Shown in pieces: positions 1 to 6,759 of a stretch of DNA of 9,343 bases (position 1 is the stretch's first letter; each line of letters opens with the position of its first letter). Where the stretch lies: NCBI GenBank assembly GCA_029821455.1, contig JALGTI010000103.1, positions 1 through 9,343 of the forward strand, written 5' to 3'. The stretch comes from Candidatus Zipacnadia bacterium. GTDB taxonomy: Bacteria > Armatimonadota > Zipacnadia > Zipacnadales > Zipacnadaceae. Below the pieces are notes generated by a model that was not told the origin of the DNA, did not search any database, and saw only the letters and a list, made by a program, of their open reading frames with translations. The translations under genes and the position numbers were made by a program.

Positions 1-231
1 GTACGAGCGCGCGTGAGGCTCAGGCCGGAGGTAGTGGACGGAAAGCTGGTCCTGCACGTCAGCAAGCTGAAGGCTGGCAAGCTGGGCCTGCCCGCTCACT
101 TCCGTAAGCAGTTGGAATCGCGCCTCGGCGATATGATCAGCCAGCGGTTAGTCGGCACCGGTGTAACGCTGCGCGATGTTCAGGTCCATCCCGGGCAATT
201 GGTTATCACCGCCACGATACAGCCCCAGTAG
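1..231 (+). CDS. C-terminal fragment of an unrecognised protein
   Basis: The reading frame is open from the first base and ends at TAG (229-231), so this is the last 76 residues of a gene that starts left of the window. The GTG at 13 is an internal valine codon rather than a supported start, because no ribosome binding site can be seen and the frame continues upstream. The fragment is basic and soluble-looking. It has a short strand (KLVLHVSKLKAG), an amphipathic helix (LPAHFRKQLESRLGDMISQRL) and a final pair of strands (VTLRDVQVHPGQLVITATIQP). The closing pattern of a strand, 'HPGQL' and a last strand resembles the ends of DUF2993/LmeA-like or AsmA-like lipid-binding proteins. This is a weak pattern impression, not an assignment. 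It reads towards the DUF4838 gene but is separated from it by a promoter, so co-transcription is not required. Confidence 0.6.
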   Translation, partial: VRARVRLRPEVVDGKLVLHVSKLKAGKLGLPAHFRKQLESRLGDMISQRLVGTGVTLRDVQVHPGQLVITATIQPQ

Positions 232-329
232 TTGCCTCTGGACAGAAGTGCTCGCCCTGCATAAGGCAAATCACCGCTGTCACAGAATAGTGTTTCAAGT
301 ACTGCCGATGATTCGAACACGCCACCATC

Positions 330-357
330 TTGACATCAGGTGCGCCCCTGCCATAAT
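330..357 (+). promoter_or_regulatory. Sigma70-type promoter for the DUF4838 gene
   Basis: A perfect -35 box TTGACA (330-335) is followed after 16 bases by CATAAT (352-357), which matches five of six bases of the -10 consensus. Transcription would begin near 364. The promoter lies 119 bases before the preferred start codon at 452. It makes the gene independent of the upstream fragment. The spacing is one base short of the optimum. Function is inferred from sequence alone. Confidence 0.65.
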
Positions 358-397
358 GTATGAGTAGCTTTCGCACCAGTCTCCAGGTACCCAGTCT

Positions 398-433
398 GAT
401 ATGGGGAATCCCGGCGGATATGGGAAACCCCGG
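398..433 (+). repeat. 17-bp direct repeat in the DUF4838 leader
   Basis: GATATGGGGAATCCCGG (398-414) recurs as GATATGGGAAACCCCGG (417-433). The two copies match at 15 of 17 positions with a 19-bp period. Each copy has a G-run/A-rich/C-run core with partial dyad symmetry (GGGAAACCC or GGGAATCCC). The repeat lies just downstream of the predicted transcription start, where a repressor would act. It could instead be a chance duplication. It overlaps the alternative start codon at 401, which is one reason to prefer the start at 452. Confidence 0.45.
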
Positions 434-451
434 TTAGGACACGTCAATTCC

Positions 452-2878
452 ATGGGCATCCGCCGCCAACCGCACCCAAGCCGTGCCCGCACTGTGCTTG
501 CCGTCTGGCGATGGCTGCCCGCTCGCCTCCTCCTGTCCTGTGTCCTGGGCCTTTCGGCGGGCTGGACGGCCATGCCTGCCGCGGCAGCCGTGCTACGCCT
601 TGCTGCCGATGGTAAGACTCCCTACAGCATTATCGTCCGCGCCACGGCCACCGAGGCTGAGCACCTTGCCGCCCGGGAGCTGGCGCTGTTCCTGGGGCAG
701 ATGACCGGTGCGCAGTTTCCGGTGAAGACAGACACTAGCGCGCCGGCCGCCCGTGAGATAGTGCTGGGGCCGACCAACCGGTTCGACCCCGCCAACCTAC
801 CGCCCGCCCTGCGTCCGCAAGTCCCGGAGGGCTTCACCATCCTCCCGCGGGGGCAGCGGTTGCTCATCCTCGGCAGCATCCCTCGCGCGACACTCTATGG
901 AGTGTATGACCTCCTGGAGATGGAGCTGGGGTGCCGTTTTCTGGCCCCGCACGTGAACTATGTTCCCCAACACCCCGACCTCTCGCTCAAGATCAGGCCC
1001 CGAAAGTACGACCCACCCCTGGAGTATCGCAATCTCCACATTGCGGAGAGTGAATGGGCTGTGCGCAACCGGCTGAACGCATCGTGGGACGGTATCCCGC
1101 TTGAGCGGCAGTTGGGCGGGGTGAGGTTTGTGGGGCCATCCTTCGTCCACACTGCCGGCTATCTGGTGCCGGCGGAGACGTACTACGAGGCCCACCCGGA
1201 GTATTACGCCCTGGTTGACGGCCAGCGGCACCAAACCGTCGGCGGCAGAAAGGGGCAGCTCTGCCTCTCACACCCCGAGGTGTTTCGCATCGCCTGCGAG
1301 ACAGCCCGGGGATGGATCAGTGCCTACAAGAGCAGCCCGCTCTACAACCCTTATAGCCAGCTCATCGTCTCTGTCTCCGCCAACGACAACGGCCTGGTAT
1401 GCGAGTGCCCCGCCTGTGCCGCGATCAATGCTGAGGAGGCGACCCCGGGCGGAACGCTGTTCCGCTTTGTGAACGCGGTGGCCGCGGCACTCGCAACCGA
1501 CCACCCCGGAGTCCGCGTCGAGACCCTGGCCTACGGACCCTCACTCCGACCCCCGGCTGTCACGCGGCTGCGGGATAATGTCATCATCCGCTTTGCGCCC
1601 ATCGAGGCCGACTTCGGGCGCACGCTCGACGACCCCGTCAGTGAGCTGAACCGCCCCATCCGGGACAGCCTTGAGAGTTGGTCGGGCAAGGCTGCTTGCA
1701 TCTACGTATGGCATTACGTTGTGAACTTCCACTCCTACCTCAAGCCCTTCCCGAACCTCCGTGTCCTGCCCCATGATGTCCGTTTCCTGCGGGACCACGG
1801 CATGCGGGGGCTTTACGCCCAGGGGTCGCAGACGGCAGGCTCGGAACTACGCCCCATCCGGGACTACCTGCTGGCGAAGCTGCTCTGGCGCCCGGAGACC
1901 GACGCCCGCGAGGTGATCGAGGAGTTCTGCAGGCTCTACTACGGTCGTGCCGCCCCCAGCGTCCTGCAGTACGTGGACCTCCTTCATGACTACTACGAGC
2001 AGCAGGACCGGCCATTGCGATGGAACGATGCCTCCCGCGCGGACGGCGTGGTCTACGACGACGACTTTGTGCAACAGGCCGATGACATCCTGGCACAGGG
2101 CGAGATGCTGGCGCAGACGGCAGCACAGAAGCACCGCGTGGCTGTGGCCCGTATGCCCTTCTGGTACATGGTGGTGATGAAGGCTCTCGGGGAACTGAGT
2201 CGCGGCGGGGCAACGACGCTGGCACCTGGCGATCTGCAGGTTGCAGCGAGGCGTCTGCTCGAGGTTAGCCAAGCCGAGGGTGTCACACACCTCAGCGAGT
2301 TCTACGGGCCGCCGGGCGAGCAACTCGAGAAGGAGCTGTACCCGAAGCTGCGTCTTCTGCTGACACGCGGCACTGCGCCGGCCGAGGCTCCCGCGGAGGG
2401 CACGATCCGGGTGCTGGCCGCCTTTCTGGGAAACGAGCACCGCACATTCACGGTGGCCTTGGGCGCGGATTACCCTGAGGGCGCAGGCGTCTTCCAGACG
2501 GCAGACCGCGACTGGACTCTGGGGCAGGCTATCCGCTGGGATATCACCCCGTTCCTGCGCGCGGCGCAGCAGGCCGGCCAGCCGTACCAGTTGCGCGTGC
2601 GGGCACGGGTTGACCGCATGGGAGACAAGGGCGCAGCCTTCCGCTTTGGCTACTTCCGAATAAACGCCAACTATTCCGCCGACATCTGCGCCGCACTGAC
2701 AGTCAATGCCGCCGAGACCCCGCCGGGGCAATGGCAGTGGTTCACGCTGCCGGATCCAGTTGAGTTCCGCGCCTCTGACCGAGGGCAACAGGCCTTCGTC
2801 CTTGCCGCGAACAACCCCCAGAATGTGCGGAGGGTCGCTGTAGACGTGTTTGAGCTCGTCCCGCTCGCGGCCGACTGA
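452..2878 (+). CDS. Secreted DUF4838 (alpha-glucuronidase-like) glycan-associated protein
   Basis: This is an 808-residue exported protein of the DUF4838 family, found in polysaccharide-degrading bacteria and lacking an assigned reaction. Starting at 452 gives a signal peptide: a basic n-region, a hydrophobic core (LLLSCVLGLSAGW) and an AMPAAAA cleavage region near residue 46. Residues 60-175 resemble the GH67/GH20 N-terminal domain (AEHLAARELALFLGQMTG, then REIVLGPTNR and LYGVYDLLEMELGCRF). The DUF4838 core follows at about 190-520, with HPEYYALVDGQR, GQLCLSHPEVF and the cysteine motif VCECPAC (Cys317, Cys319, Cys322) after SVSANDNG. The last 160 residues look like a beta-sandwich, possibly carbohydrate-binding. 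An in-frame ATG at 401 would add 17 residues before the signal peptide. AGGA at 436-439 precedes 452 at a long 12-base spacing, so the start is uncertain. A glycoside hydrolase role is plausible but unproven. Confidence 0.88.
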   Translation: MGIRRQPHPSRARTVLAVWRWLPARLLLSCVLGLSAGWTAMPAAAAVLRLAADGKTPYSIIVRATATEAEHLAARELALFLGQMTGAQFPVKTDTSAPAAREIVLGPTNRFDPANLPPALRPQVPEGFTILPRGQRLLILGSIPRATLYGVYDLLEMELGCRFLAPHVNYVPQHPDLSLKIRPRKYDPPLEYRNLHIAESEWAVRNRLNASWDGIPLERQLGGVRFVGPSFVHTAGYLVPAETYYEAHPEYYALVDGQRHQTVGGRKGQLCLSHPEVFRIACETARGWISAYKSSPLYNPYSQLIVSVSANDNGLVCECPACAAINAEEATPGGTLFRFVNAVAAALATDHPGVRVETLAYGPSLRPPAVTRLRDNVIIRFAPIEADFGRTLDDPVSELNRPIRDSLESWSGKAACIYVWHYVVNFHSYLKPFPNLRVLPHDVRFLRDHGMRGLYAQGSQTAGSELRPIRDYLLAKLLWRPETDAREVIEEFCRLYYGRAAPSVLQYVDLLHDYYEQQDRPLRWNDASRADGVVYDDDFVQQADDILAQGEMLAQTAAQKHRVAVARMPFWYMVVMKALGELSRGGATTLAPGDLQVAARRLLEVSQAEGVTHLSEFYGPPGEQLEKELYPKLRLLLTRGTAPAEAPAEGTIRVLAAFLGNEHRTFTVALGADYPEGAGVFQTADRDWTLGQAIRWDITPFLRAAQQAGQPYQLRVRARVDRMGDKGAAFRFGYFRINANYSADICAALTVNAAETPPGQWQWFTLPDPVEFRASDRGQQAFVLAANNPQNVRRVAVDVFELVPLAAD

Positions 2879-3023
2879 CCCGAACGTCACTCACGTCACC
2901 CAACATCACTGCCCCAATTGCCGTTACGAGCCTCGGAATGCCCTTTTGGCGTCATGACATCTCAGAAAGCTGGTCGTACCTGGCTTGGGGCCGTTCGCCA
3001 TCATGGAAGGCGCTCGAGGTGCT
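2879..3023. other. Convergent intergenic gap, no clear terminator
   Basis: These 145 bases separate the 3' ends of two converging genes. I see a 7-bp direct repeat ACGTCAC (2884-2890 and 2893-2899) and an 8-bp palindrome GTCATGAC (2951-2958). There is no stem with a T-run on either strand. Termination here, if any, is Rho-dependent or outside the gap. No supportable gene is present. Confidence 0.4.
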
Positions 3024-4157
3024 TCAAGAGGGCGACTGGATCCCCCTCTCCAACTCTAGCAATTCCTGCTTGCGCTCCATATAGTAGCAGAAGTTGTCGT
3101 AGCTGACATCGGGCGGGACGGTATGGTCCACTGTCGGGAGGCAGCCGCCCTGGTCCAGGATGGGCCTCAGCTTCTCAAGCTCAGCGTCTATGGCCGCCCG
3201 GTCCTTCGCAAGCTCGCGCTTGTCCACCCCACCCCACACGCGTAGCTCTGGGAAGTTTCTGCGGATGCGAGCCAGGTTCATATCGGCCGCCTGCTCGCAC
3301 GGCCAGATGGTGTCAATGCCACAGTCCAGCATTCGCCCTAGCAAGACCTCAAAGTTCCCGTCGCTGTCCACCATAATATGCCGGACGCCGCCGCTGCGCA
3401 GATGCTCACAGACTCTTCTGTAGCGTGGCGCAAAGAACTCGTCGAATATCTGCGGTGAGATCAAAGGGCCATTTTTGAAGGCGACGTCTTCAGCAAAGTT
3501 GAAGAACTCGAATTCGTCCACATCGCGAAGCGCCCGCGTGGTGACCCGGATGATAAAGTCAGTCAAGTGCTCGAGCATCTCGTGGACAAGGTTCGGCTGG
3601 TCGTAGAAGGCCAGGGAGAGCGCCTCCGTGCCCATCCATTCCCGCATGCACCAATAAAGACCGATCTGTCCCCAGTTGAAGGTGAGCGGCACCTCACGCT
3701 GATTGTATTCAGCCGCTAATTCGTCCCAGTTGTCCGGATACCGTCCCGGCGTCTCCGGGTTGTACCGTCGCTTCATATCCAGCCAGGTCTCACGATCCCG
3801 CACAGCAAAGCTCAGGTACTGGTCCATACACCAGCGCGTGCCGTGGGCGGTGTTCTCTTTGAGCGCCTTGGTGATATGACCGTATGCATGCCGCGCCACG
3901 AGGTAGCGGTCGGTCTCCTCAATGACCTCAGCCTCAAAGGGCGGCATTATATCCATACTCACCGGCGCATAGATGCGCCGGTCAAAGGGCCAGAAGTCAT
4001 CCCATCCGCCCCACCAGTCACCTTCATAGGCCTCCGACGGGGCACCCTCGGCGGCCCAGCGGTCCTTGACCTGCCCCCACACGCCTAGTTCCCAGTTCGG
4101 CACCCGGTCCGGGTGGCCAAACCTCATCATCTCGCGGAAGCGTTCAAGCTCGGTCAT
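3024..4157 (-). CDS. Divergent URO-D superfamily protein, not HemE
   Basis: This is a 377-residue protein with the uroporphyrinogen decarboxylase / corrinoid-methyltransferase barrel fold. Start ATG 4157-4155 is chosen because AAGGAG (+ strand 4163-4168) lies five bases upstream; the frame runs open to 4229 but that extension has no such signal. Family marks are HPDRVP (15-20), EDVAFKNGPLISPQIFDEFFAPRYRR (223-248), RVWGGVDKREL (306-315) and GGCLPTVDHTVPPDVS (337-352), with His345 near the place of the HemE C-terminal histidine. The HemE porphyrin loop (R-P-x-W-x-M-R-Q-A-G-R) is replaced by DRVPNWELGVWGQV. The zinc-binding H-x-C-G of MtaA/MtbA methyltransferases is replaced by HIMVDSDGN (260-268). 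True heme synthesis is therefore unlikely and methyl transfer through zinc thiolate is not supported. The substrate is unknown. It is divergent from the enolase-family gene, which suggests a linked function. Confidence 0.87.
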   Translation of the reverse strand: MTELERFREMMRFGHPDRVPNWELGVWGQVKDRWAAEGAPSEAYEGDWWGGWDDFWPFDRRIYAPVSMDIMPPFEAEVIEETDRYLVARHAYGHITKALKENTAHGTRWCMDQYLSFAVRDRETWLDMKRRYNPETPGRYPDNWDELAAEYNQREVPLTFNWGQIGLYWCMREWMGTEALSLAFYDQPNLVHEMLEHLTDFIIRVTTRALRDVDEFEFFNFAEDVAFKNGPLISPQIFDEFFAPRYRRVCEHLRSGGVRHIMVDSDGNFEVLLGRMLDCGIDTIWPCEQAADMNLARIRRNFPELRVWGGVDKRELAKDRAAIDAELEKLRPILDQGGCLPTVDHTVPPDVSYDNFCYYMERKQELLELERGIQSPS

Positions 4158-4162
4158 ATGTG

Positions 4163-4168
4163 CTCCTT
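4163..4168 (-). promoter_or_regulatory. Ribosome binding site fixing the URO-D-like start
   Basis: On the minus strand AAGGAG lies five bases (CACAT) before ATG at 4157. It decides the start against the longer open frame up to 4229. Its bases also overlap the proposed -35 box of the oppositely transcribed enolase-family gene. Confidence 0.75.
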
Positions 4169-4196
4169 GGCAAAAGCATTTACTGGCTGGTATATT
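4167..4196 (+). promoter_or_regulatory. Candidate sigma70-type promoter for the enolase-family gene
   Basis: TTGGCA (4167-4172, five of six matches) and TATATT (4191-4196, five of six matches) are separated by 18 bases. The predicted transcription start is near 4203, giving a leader of about 105 bases. No equally good promoter was found on the minus strand for the URO-D-like gene in the 150-bp divergent region. Confidence 0.5.
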
Positions 4197-4307
4197 GTGC
4201 TTCGCCGACGTAAAACCCTTTGCTTTCAAGCGAGAAAGAGGGACTACTGCGCCCCACCCCGAACTATCCGTTCCGAGGAGTCAACATTACGGCGGAGAGC
4301 AGTGATT

Positions 4308-5666
4308 ATGGAAAAGCTTAATACAGACATCAATGTTGTAGAAGTGGAGCCCAGCTTCACGGACGCCTACCTACGCACGCCGCTGAAGTTTGGAACCGGC
4401 ATCGTCGAGGCTGTCACATCCTGCACGGTACGCGCTGTGGTGGAAAACAGAGCTGGGCAGGTGGCTGAGGGTCTCGGCCATATCCTGCTCAGCGACCTGT
4501 GGGCATTTCCCAGTGCAGTTGTGCCCCACGAACAGCGCGATAAGGCGATGCGCCGGGCGGCGGAAGAATTCTGTAAGCTGCTGCTCGACAGCGCGGAGTT
4601 CGGTCATCCCATTGACCTATATATGCAGGTCAAAGGTGAAATCAGCAGCCTGCTGGCCGCCATTAGCGCCGAATTGAATCTTGCCGACTCAATGCCCTTG
4701 CTGGCCGGCCTGGTCTGCGCCTCGCCGGCTGACGCAGCGCTCCACGATGCCTTCGGCAAGGTCAATGACATCAGCAGCTATGACGGCTACGGCCCGGACT
4801 TCACCGGTTGGGACCTCAGCAAGTACTGCGGGCCTGACTTTGAGGGCAAGTATATCAGCGACTACATCCATCCCAGCTTCAAGCCAGAGCTTCCAATATT
4901 TCATCTGGTCGGTGGGGTGGATAAGCTGACGCGGGTTGAGTTGACCAACGAGGACCCGCAGGACGGCCTGCCCGTGAGCCTGGATCAGTGGATTGAGCGC
5001 GATGGTATCCGCTGCTTTAAGGTCAAGCTGCGGGGTAATGACATTGACTGGGATGTGGAGCGCACCGCCCAGGTGGCTGCTGTAATCCAGCAGACATATC
5101 AGCGCCTCGATATCCAGGATAGCTTCTATCTGTCTACGGACTCCAATGAGATGAATGAGTCGCCGGAGACGGTAGTTGAGTATCTGCACAAACTGCGTGA
5201 GCGCTCGCCGCTGGCATACGATGCGCTGCTGTACCTCGAGCAGCCCACTGAGCGAGACCTATCGCATAGCCGCTTTGATATGGGGCCAGTGGCTGCCCTC
5301 AAGCCGGTGGTGGTTGATGAGGGGGTCACCGACATTGACAGGCTGGACCTGGCTATCGAGTTGGGCTGGTCGGGCATCGGGCTGAAAACCTGTAAGGGAC
5401 ACAGCGCCAGCCTCCTGTATGTCGCCAAGGCGAAGGAGACAGGGATGGTTGTGACCTTCCAGGACCTGACTAACCCCGGCCTGTCGCTGGTTCACGAGGC
5501 CGGCTTTGCCGCGCGGATAGATACGTTGAGGGGTTTTGAGTACAACGCCCGGCAGTATCTGCCCAACGAAAGGCCGGATGTTCAAGCTACCCACCCGGAG
5601 CTGTTTGCAGTTCGGGATGGCCTGGTGCGCACAGGCTCATTGGGTCAGACCGGCCTGGGTTACTGA
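4308..5666 (+). CDS. Enolase-superfamily enzyme, MLE/dipeptide-epimerase type
   Basis: This is a 452-residue enzyme of the mandelate racemase/muconate lactonizing group, which uses a metal-bound enolate intermediate for epimerisation, dehydration or cycloisomerisation. ATG 4308 is chosen over the longer frame from 4113 because GGAG (4294-4297) precedes it by ten bases and the family N-terminus begins here. The capping domain is about 1-200 and the barrel follows. Catalytic residues are in order: K-V-K at 238-240 (base on strand 2), Asp278 in STDSN, Glu311 in LYLEQP and Asp337 in VVVDEG (metal ligands), and Lys360 in GLKTCKG (second base). A lysine on each face is the MLE-subgroup pattern, not the Lys/His pattern of mandelate racemase. 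The capping domain has an unusual tyrosine/aspartate-rich stretch at 155-190 (YDGYGPDF, then YCGPDFEGKYISDYIHP). It exceeds the usual 350-400 residues of the group. Substrate is not predictable from sequence; the carbohydrate setting fits a sugar acid, but a dipeptide is possible. Confidence 0.9.
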   Translation: MEKLNTDINVVEVEPSFTDAYLRTPLKFGTGIVEAVTSCTVRAVVENRAGQVAEGLGHILLSDLWAFPSAVVPHEQRDKAMRRAAEEFCKLLLDSAEFGHPIDLYMQVKGEISSLLAAISAELNLADSMPLLAGLVCASPADAALHDAFGKVNDISSYDGYGPDFTGWDLSKYCGPDFEGKYISDYIHPSFKPELPIFHLVGGVDKLTRVELTNEDPQDGLPVSLDQWIERDGIRCFKVKLRGNDIDWDVERTAQVAAVIQQTYQRLDIQDSFYLSTDSNEMNESPETVVEYLHKLRERSPLAYDALLYLEQPTERDLSHSRFDMGPVAALKPVVVDEGVTDIDRLDLAIELGWSGIGLKTCKGHSASLLYVAKAKETGMVVTFQDLTNPGLSLVHEAGFAARIDTLRGFEYNARQYLPNERPDVQATHPELFAVRDGLVRTGSLGQTGLGY

Positions 5667-5689
5667 ATCCGGGGTGGAGCAGCGGTGAC

Positions 5690-5719
5690 TTGACGATTGC
5701 GGCAGAGGCAGCGTATAAT
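5690..5719 (+). promoter_or_regulatory. Near-consensus sigma70 promoter for the TolB-like gene
   Basis: TTGACG (5690-5695, five of six) and a perfect TATAAT (5714-5719) are separated by 18 bases. Transcription should start near 5726, giving a leader of about 92 bases. It starts only 24 bases after the enolase-family stop codon, so the lipoprotein gene can be expressed independently although both genes point the same way. Confidence 0.75.
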
Positions 5720-5758
5720 TCGCCCGTAAGAGCGGCCAGAAACTCGACGGGGTCGGAG

Positions 5759-5821
5759 ATGTCTGAACTAATGTTGCCCAAGGCGCTGAACGGCTCAGCG
5801 AAGGGAGCAGTTAGAAGATGA
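5759..5821 (+). CDS. Possible 20-residue leader ORF
   Basis: ATG at 5759 opens a frame encoding MSELMLPKALNGSAKGAVRR that ends at TGA 5819-5821. That stop overlaps the lipoprotein ATG (5818-5820) as ATGA, the usual geometry of translational coupling. It lies wholly inside the predicted transcript leader. GGAG (5755-5758) directly abuts the start, which is too close for good initiation; the G-rich stretch 5748-5752 is a possible alternative. There is no amino acid run that would suggest attenuation. A short frame like this can arise by chance, so it is listed as a candidate only. Confidence 0.25.
   Translation: MSELMLPKALNGSAKGAVRR
5784..5800 (+). promoter_or_regulatory. Hairpin abutting the lipoprotein ribosome binding site
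   Basis: CGCTGA (5784-5789) and TCAGCG (5795-5800) form a perfect 6-bp stem with the 5-base loop ACGGC. The next bases are the Shine-Dalgarno sequence AAGGGAG (5801-5807), ten bases before the ATG at 5818. No T-run follows, so it is not a terminator. It may influence ribosome access or mRNA stability. Confidence 0.45.
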
Positions 5822-6759
5822 GGCTTTCAAGGTATCTAAGAGTGGCTGTGGTGCTTGCGGTATTGGCTGTTGTGGTGGTGATCATTGGCGGATGTGGCGG
5901 CGCGGATAGCACCACAGTGCGCCAGAACATCAGCGAACGGTGCAGCATAAGCCCGGACAACAACCGCATTGCATTCGCCTCCTACGGCGCTACAGGGCTG
6001 TTGTATCTGTGGTCCATCACGGAAAAAGGCGGCGCTATGCGCATCCTGACCCCCTCGGACAACGACGATGACCTGACCGATGAGGGCGGCTGGCATCCGG
6101 CCTATAGTCCAGACGGCGAGCTCATCGCGATGGCTGCGCGACGCGGCGGGTCGCCCTCCATCTGGCTGATAGATGGCCCCAATGGCGACCGTAGCCTGCT
6201 GCAGCGCGTCACTCCAGAAGGCGCCACCGGCCTGGACGAGATGCCCAACTGGCATCCCACCGATGATGCCCTTGTCTACGCCTCGACCCGGCCCGACGGC
6301 AACTACGACATCCGCACCATCAATACCGACGCTACGGGCCTGACCGAGCTTATCGCTACCACCGCTGAGGAGAAGTGGCCCTGTTATAACCCTACTGATG
6401 ACGACGAGGTGGTCTACCAGTCCGACGCTGCCGGCAACACCGACATCTGGGTTTACACCATCTCCACCACCACTGCAACCAATCTTACGGCCACCAGCCC
6501 GTTCCGCGACGAGGCGCCCTCGTGGAGCCCGGATGGCAACACGATTGTCTTCCACTCTGACCGCGGCGGCGACTTTGATATCTGGAGCATGGCCCCCGAC
6601 GGCAGTGGCCTGACGCAACTGACCGACGACGGCCGCTCCGATGGCTACCCGGTCTGGAAAGCCGATGGCAGCCGCATCATCTTCACCCGCAACCGCGAAG
6701 TCTGGTCAATGAACCCTGACGGTAGCGACCCAAAGCAGCTCACCAGGCGACCGATTTAA
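5818..6759 (+). CDS. TolB-like beta-propeller lipoprotein
   Basis: This is a 313-residue predicted lipoprotein. The N-terminus has Arg2/Arg5/Arg8, a hydrophobic segment (VAVVLAVLAVVVVII) and a lipobox ending IIGGC with Cys26 as the lipidation site. The rest is six WD40-like (PD40) repeats starting near residues 41, 92, 142, 186, 232 and 276. They show the pattern W-x-P/S-x-D-G...I/V-x-F...D-I-W, for example PSWSPDGNTIVFHSDRGGDFDIW at 235-257. Six repeats would form one closed propeller, like the C-terminal domain of TolB, but the TolB N-terminal domain is absent. It is therefore a stand-alone propeller, probably binding a protein or glycan at the cell envelope; no catalytic motif is visible. 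It is not TolB itself, since no tol/pal genes are nearby. AAGGGAG lies ten bases before the ATG and a strong promoter lies upstream. Confidence 0.88.
   Translation: MRLSRYLRVAVVLAVLAVVVVIIGGCGGADSTTVRQNISERCSISPDNNRIAFASYGATGLLYLWSITEKGGAMRILTPSDNDDDLTDEGGWHPAYSPDGELIAMAARRGGSPSIWLIDGPNGDRSLLQRVTPEGATGLDEMPNWHPTDDALVYASTRPDGNYDIRTINTDATGLTELIATTAEEKWPCYNPTDDDEVVYQSDAAGNTDIWVYTISTTTATNLTATSPFRDEAPSWSPDGNTIVFHSDRGGDFDIWSMAPDGSGLTQLTDDGRSDGYPVWKADGSRIIFTRNREVWSMNPDGSDPKQLTRRPI

Noticed and set aside
176..367. Short plus-strand open frame (63 codons) across the gap before the DUF4838 gene
   Set aside because: It begins inside the upstream coding fragment in another frame, runs through the promoter at 330-357 and has no ribosome binding site.
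1847..2890. Long minus-strand open frame (347 codons) opposite the DUF4838 gene
   Set aside because: It mirrors the codon structure of the plus-strand gene, has no recognisable domain or ribosome binding site, and the plus-strand protein is clearly a real family member.
3024..4157. Assignment as HemE (heme biosynthesis)
   Set aside because: The arginine-rich porphyrin loop is missing and no other tetrapyrrole gene is present.
4158..4229. 24-residue extension of the URO-D-like protein
   Set aside because: AAGGAG five bases before 4157 gives a much better start and the family N-terminus begins there.
4113..4307. N-terminal extension of the enolase-family protein from ATG 4113
   Set aside because: The extra 65 residues overlap the divergent gene's start, lie partly before the candidate promoter and have no enolase-family similarity; ATG 4308 has a ribosome binding site.
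5836..6618. Minus-strand open frame (260 codons) opposite the lipoprotein gene
   Set aside because: It is an antisense shadow of a repeat-rich gene; no family resemblance and the plus strand has lipobox, repeats, promoter and ribosome binding site.
5818..6759. Assignment as true TolB
   Set aside because: The N-terminal TolB domain is absent, the protein is a predicted lipoprotein and no tol/pal genes are nearby.
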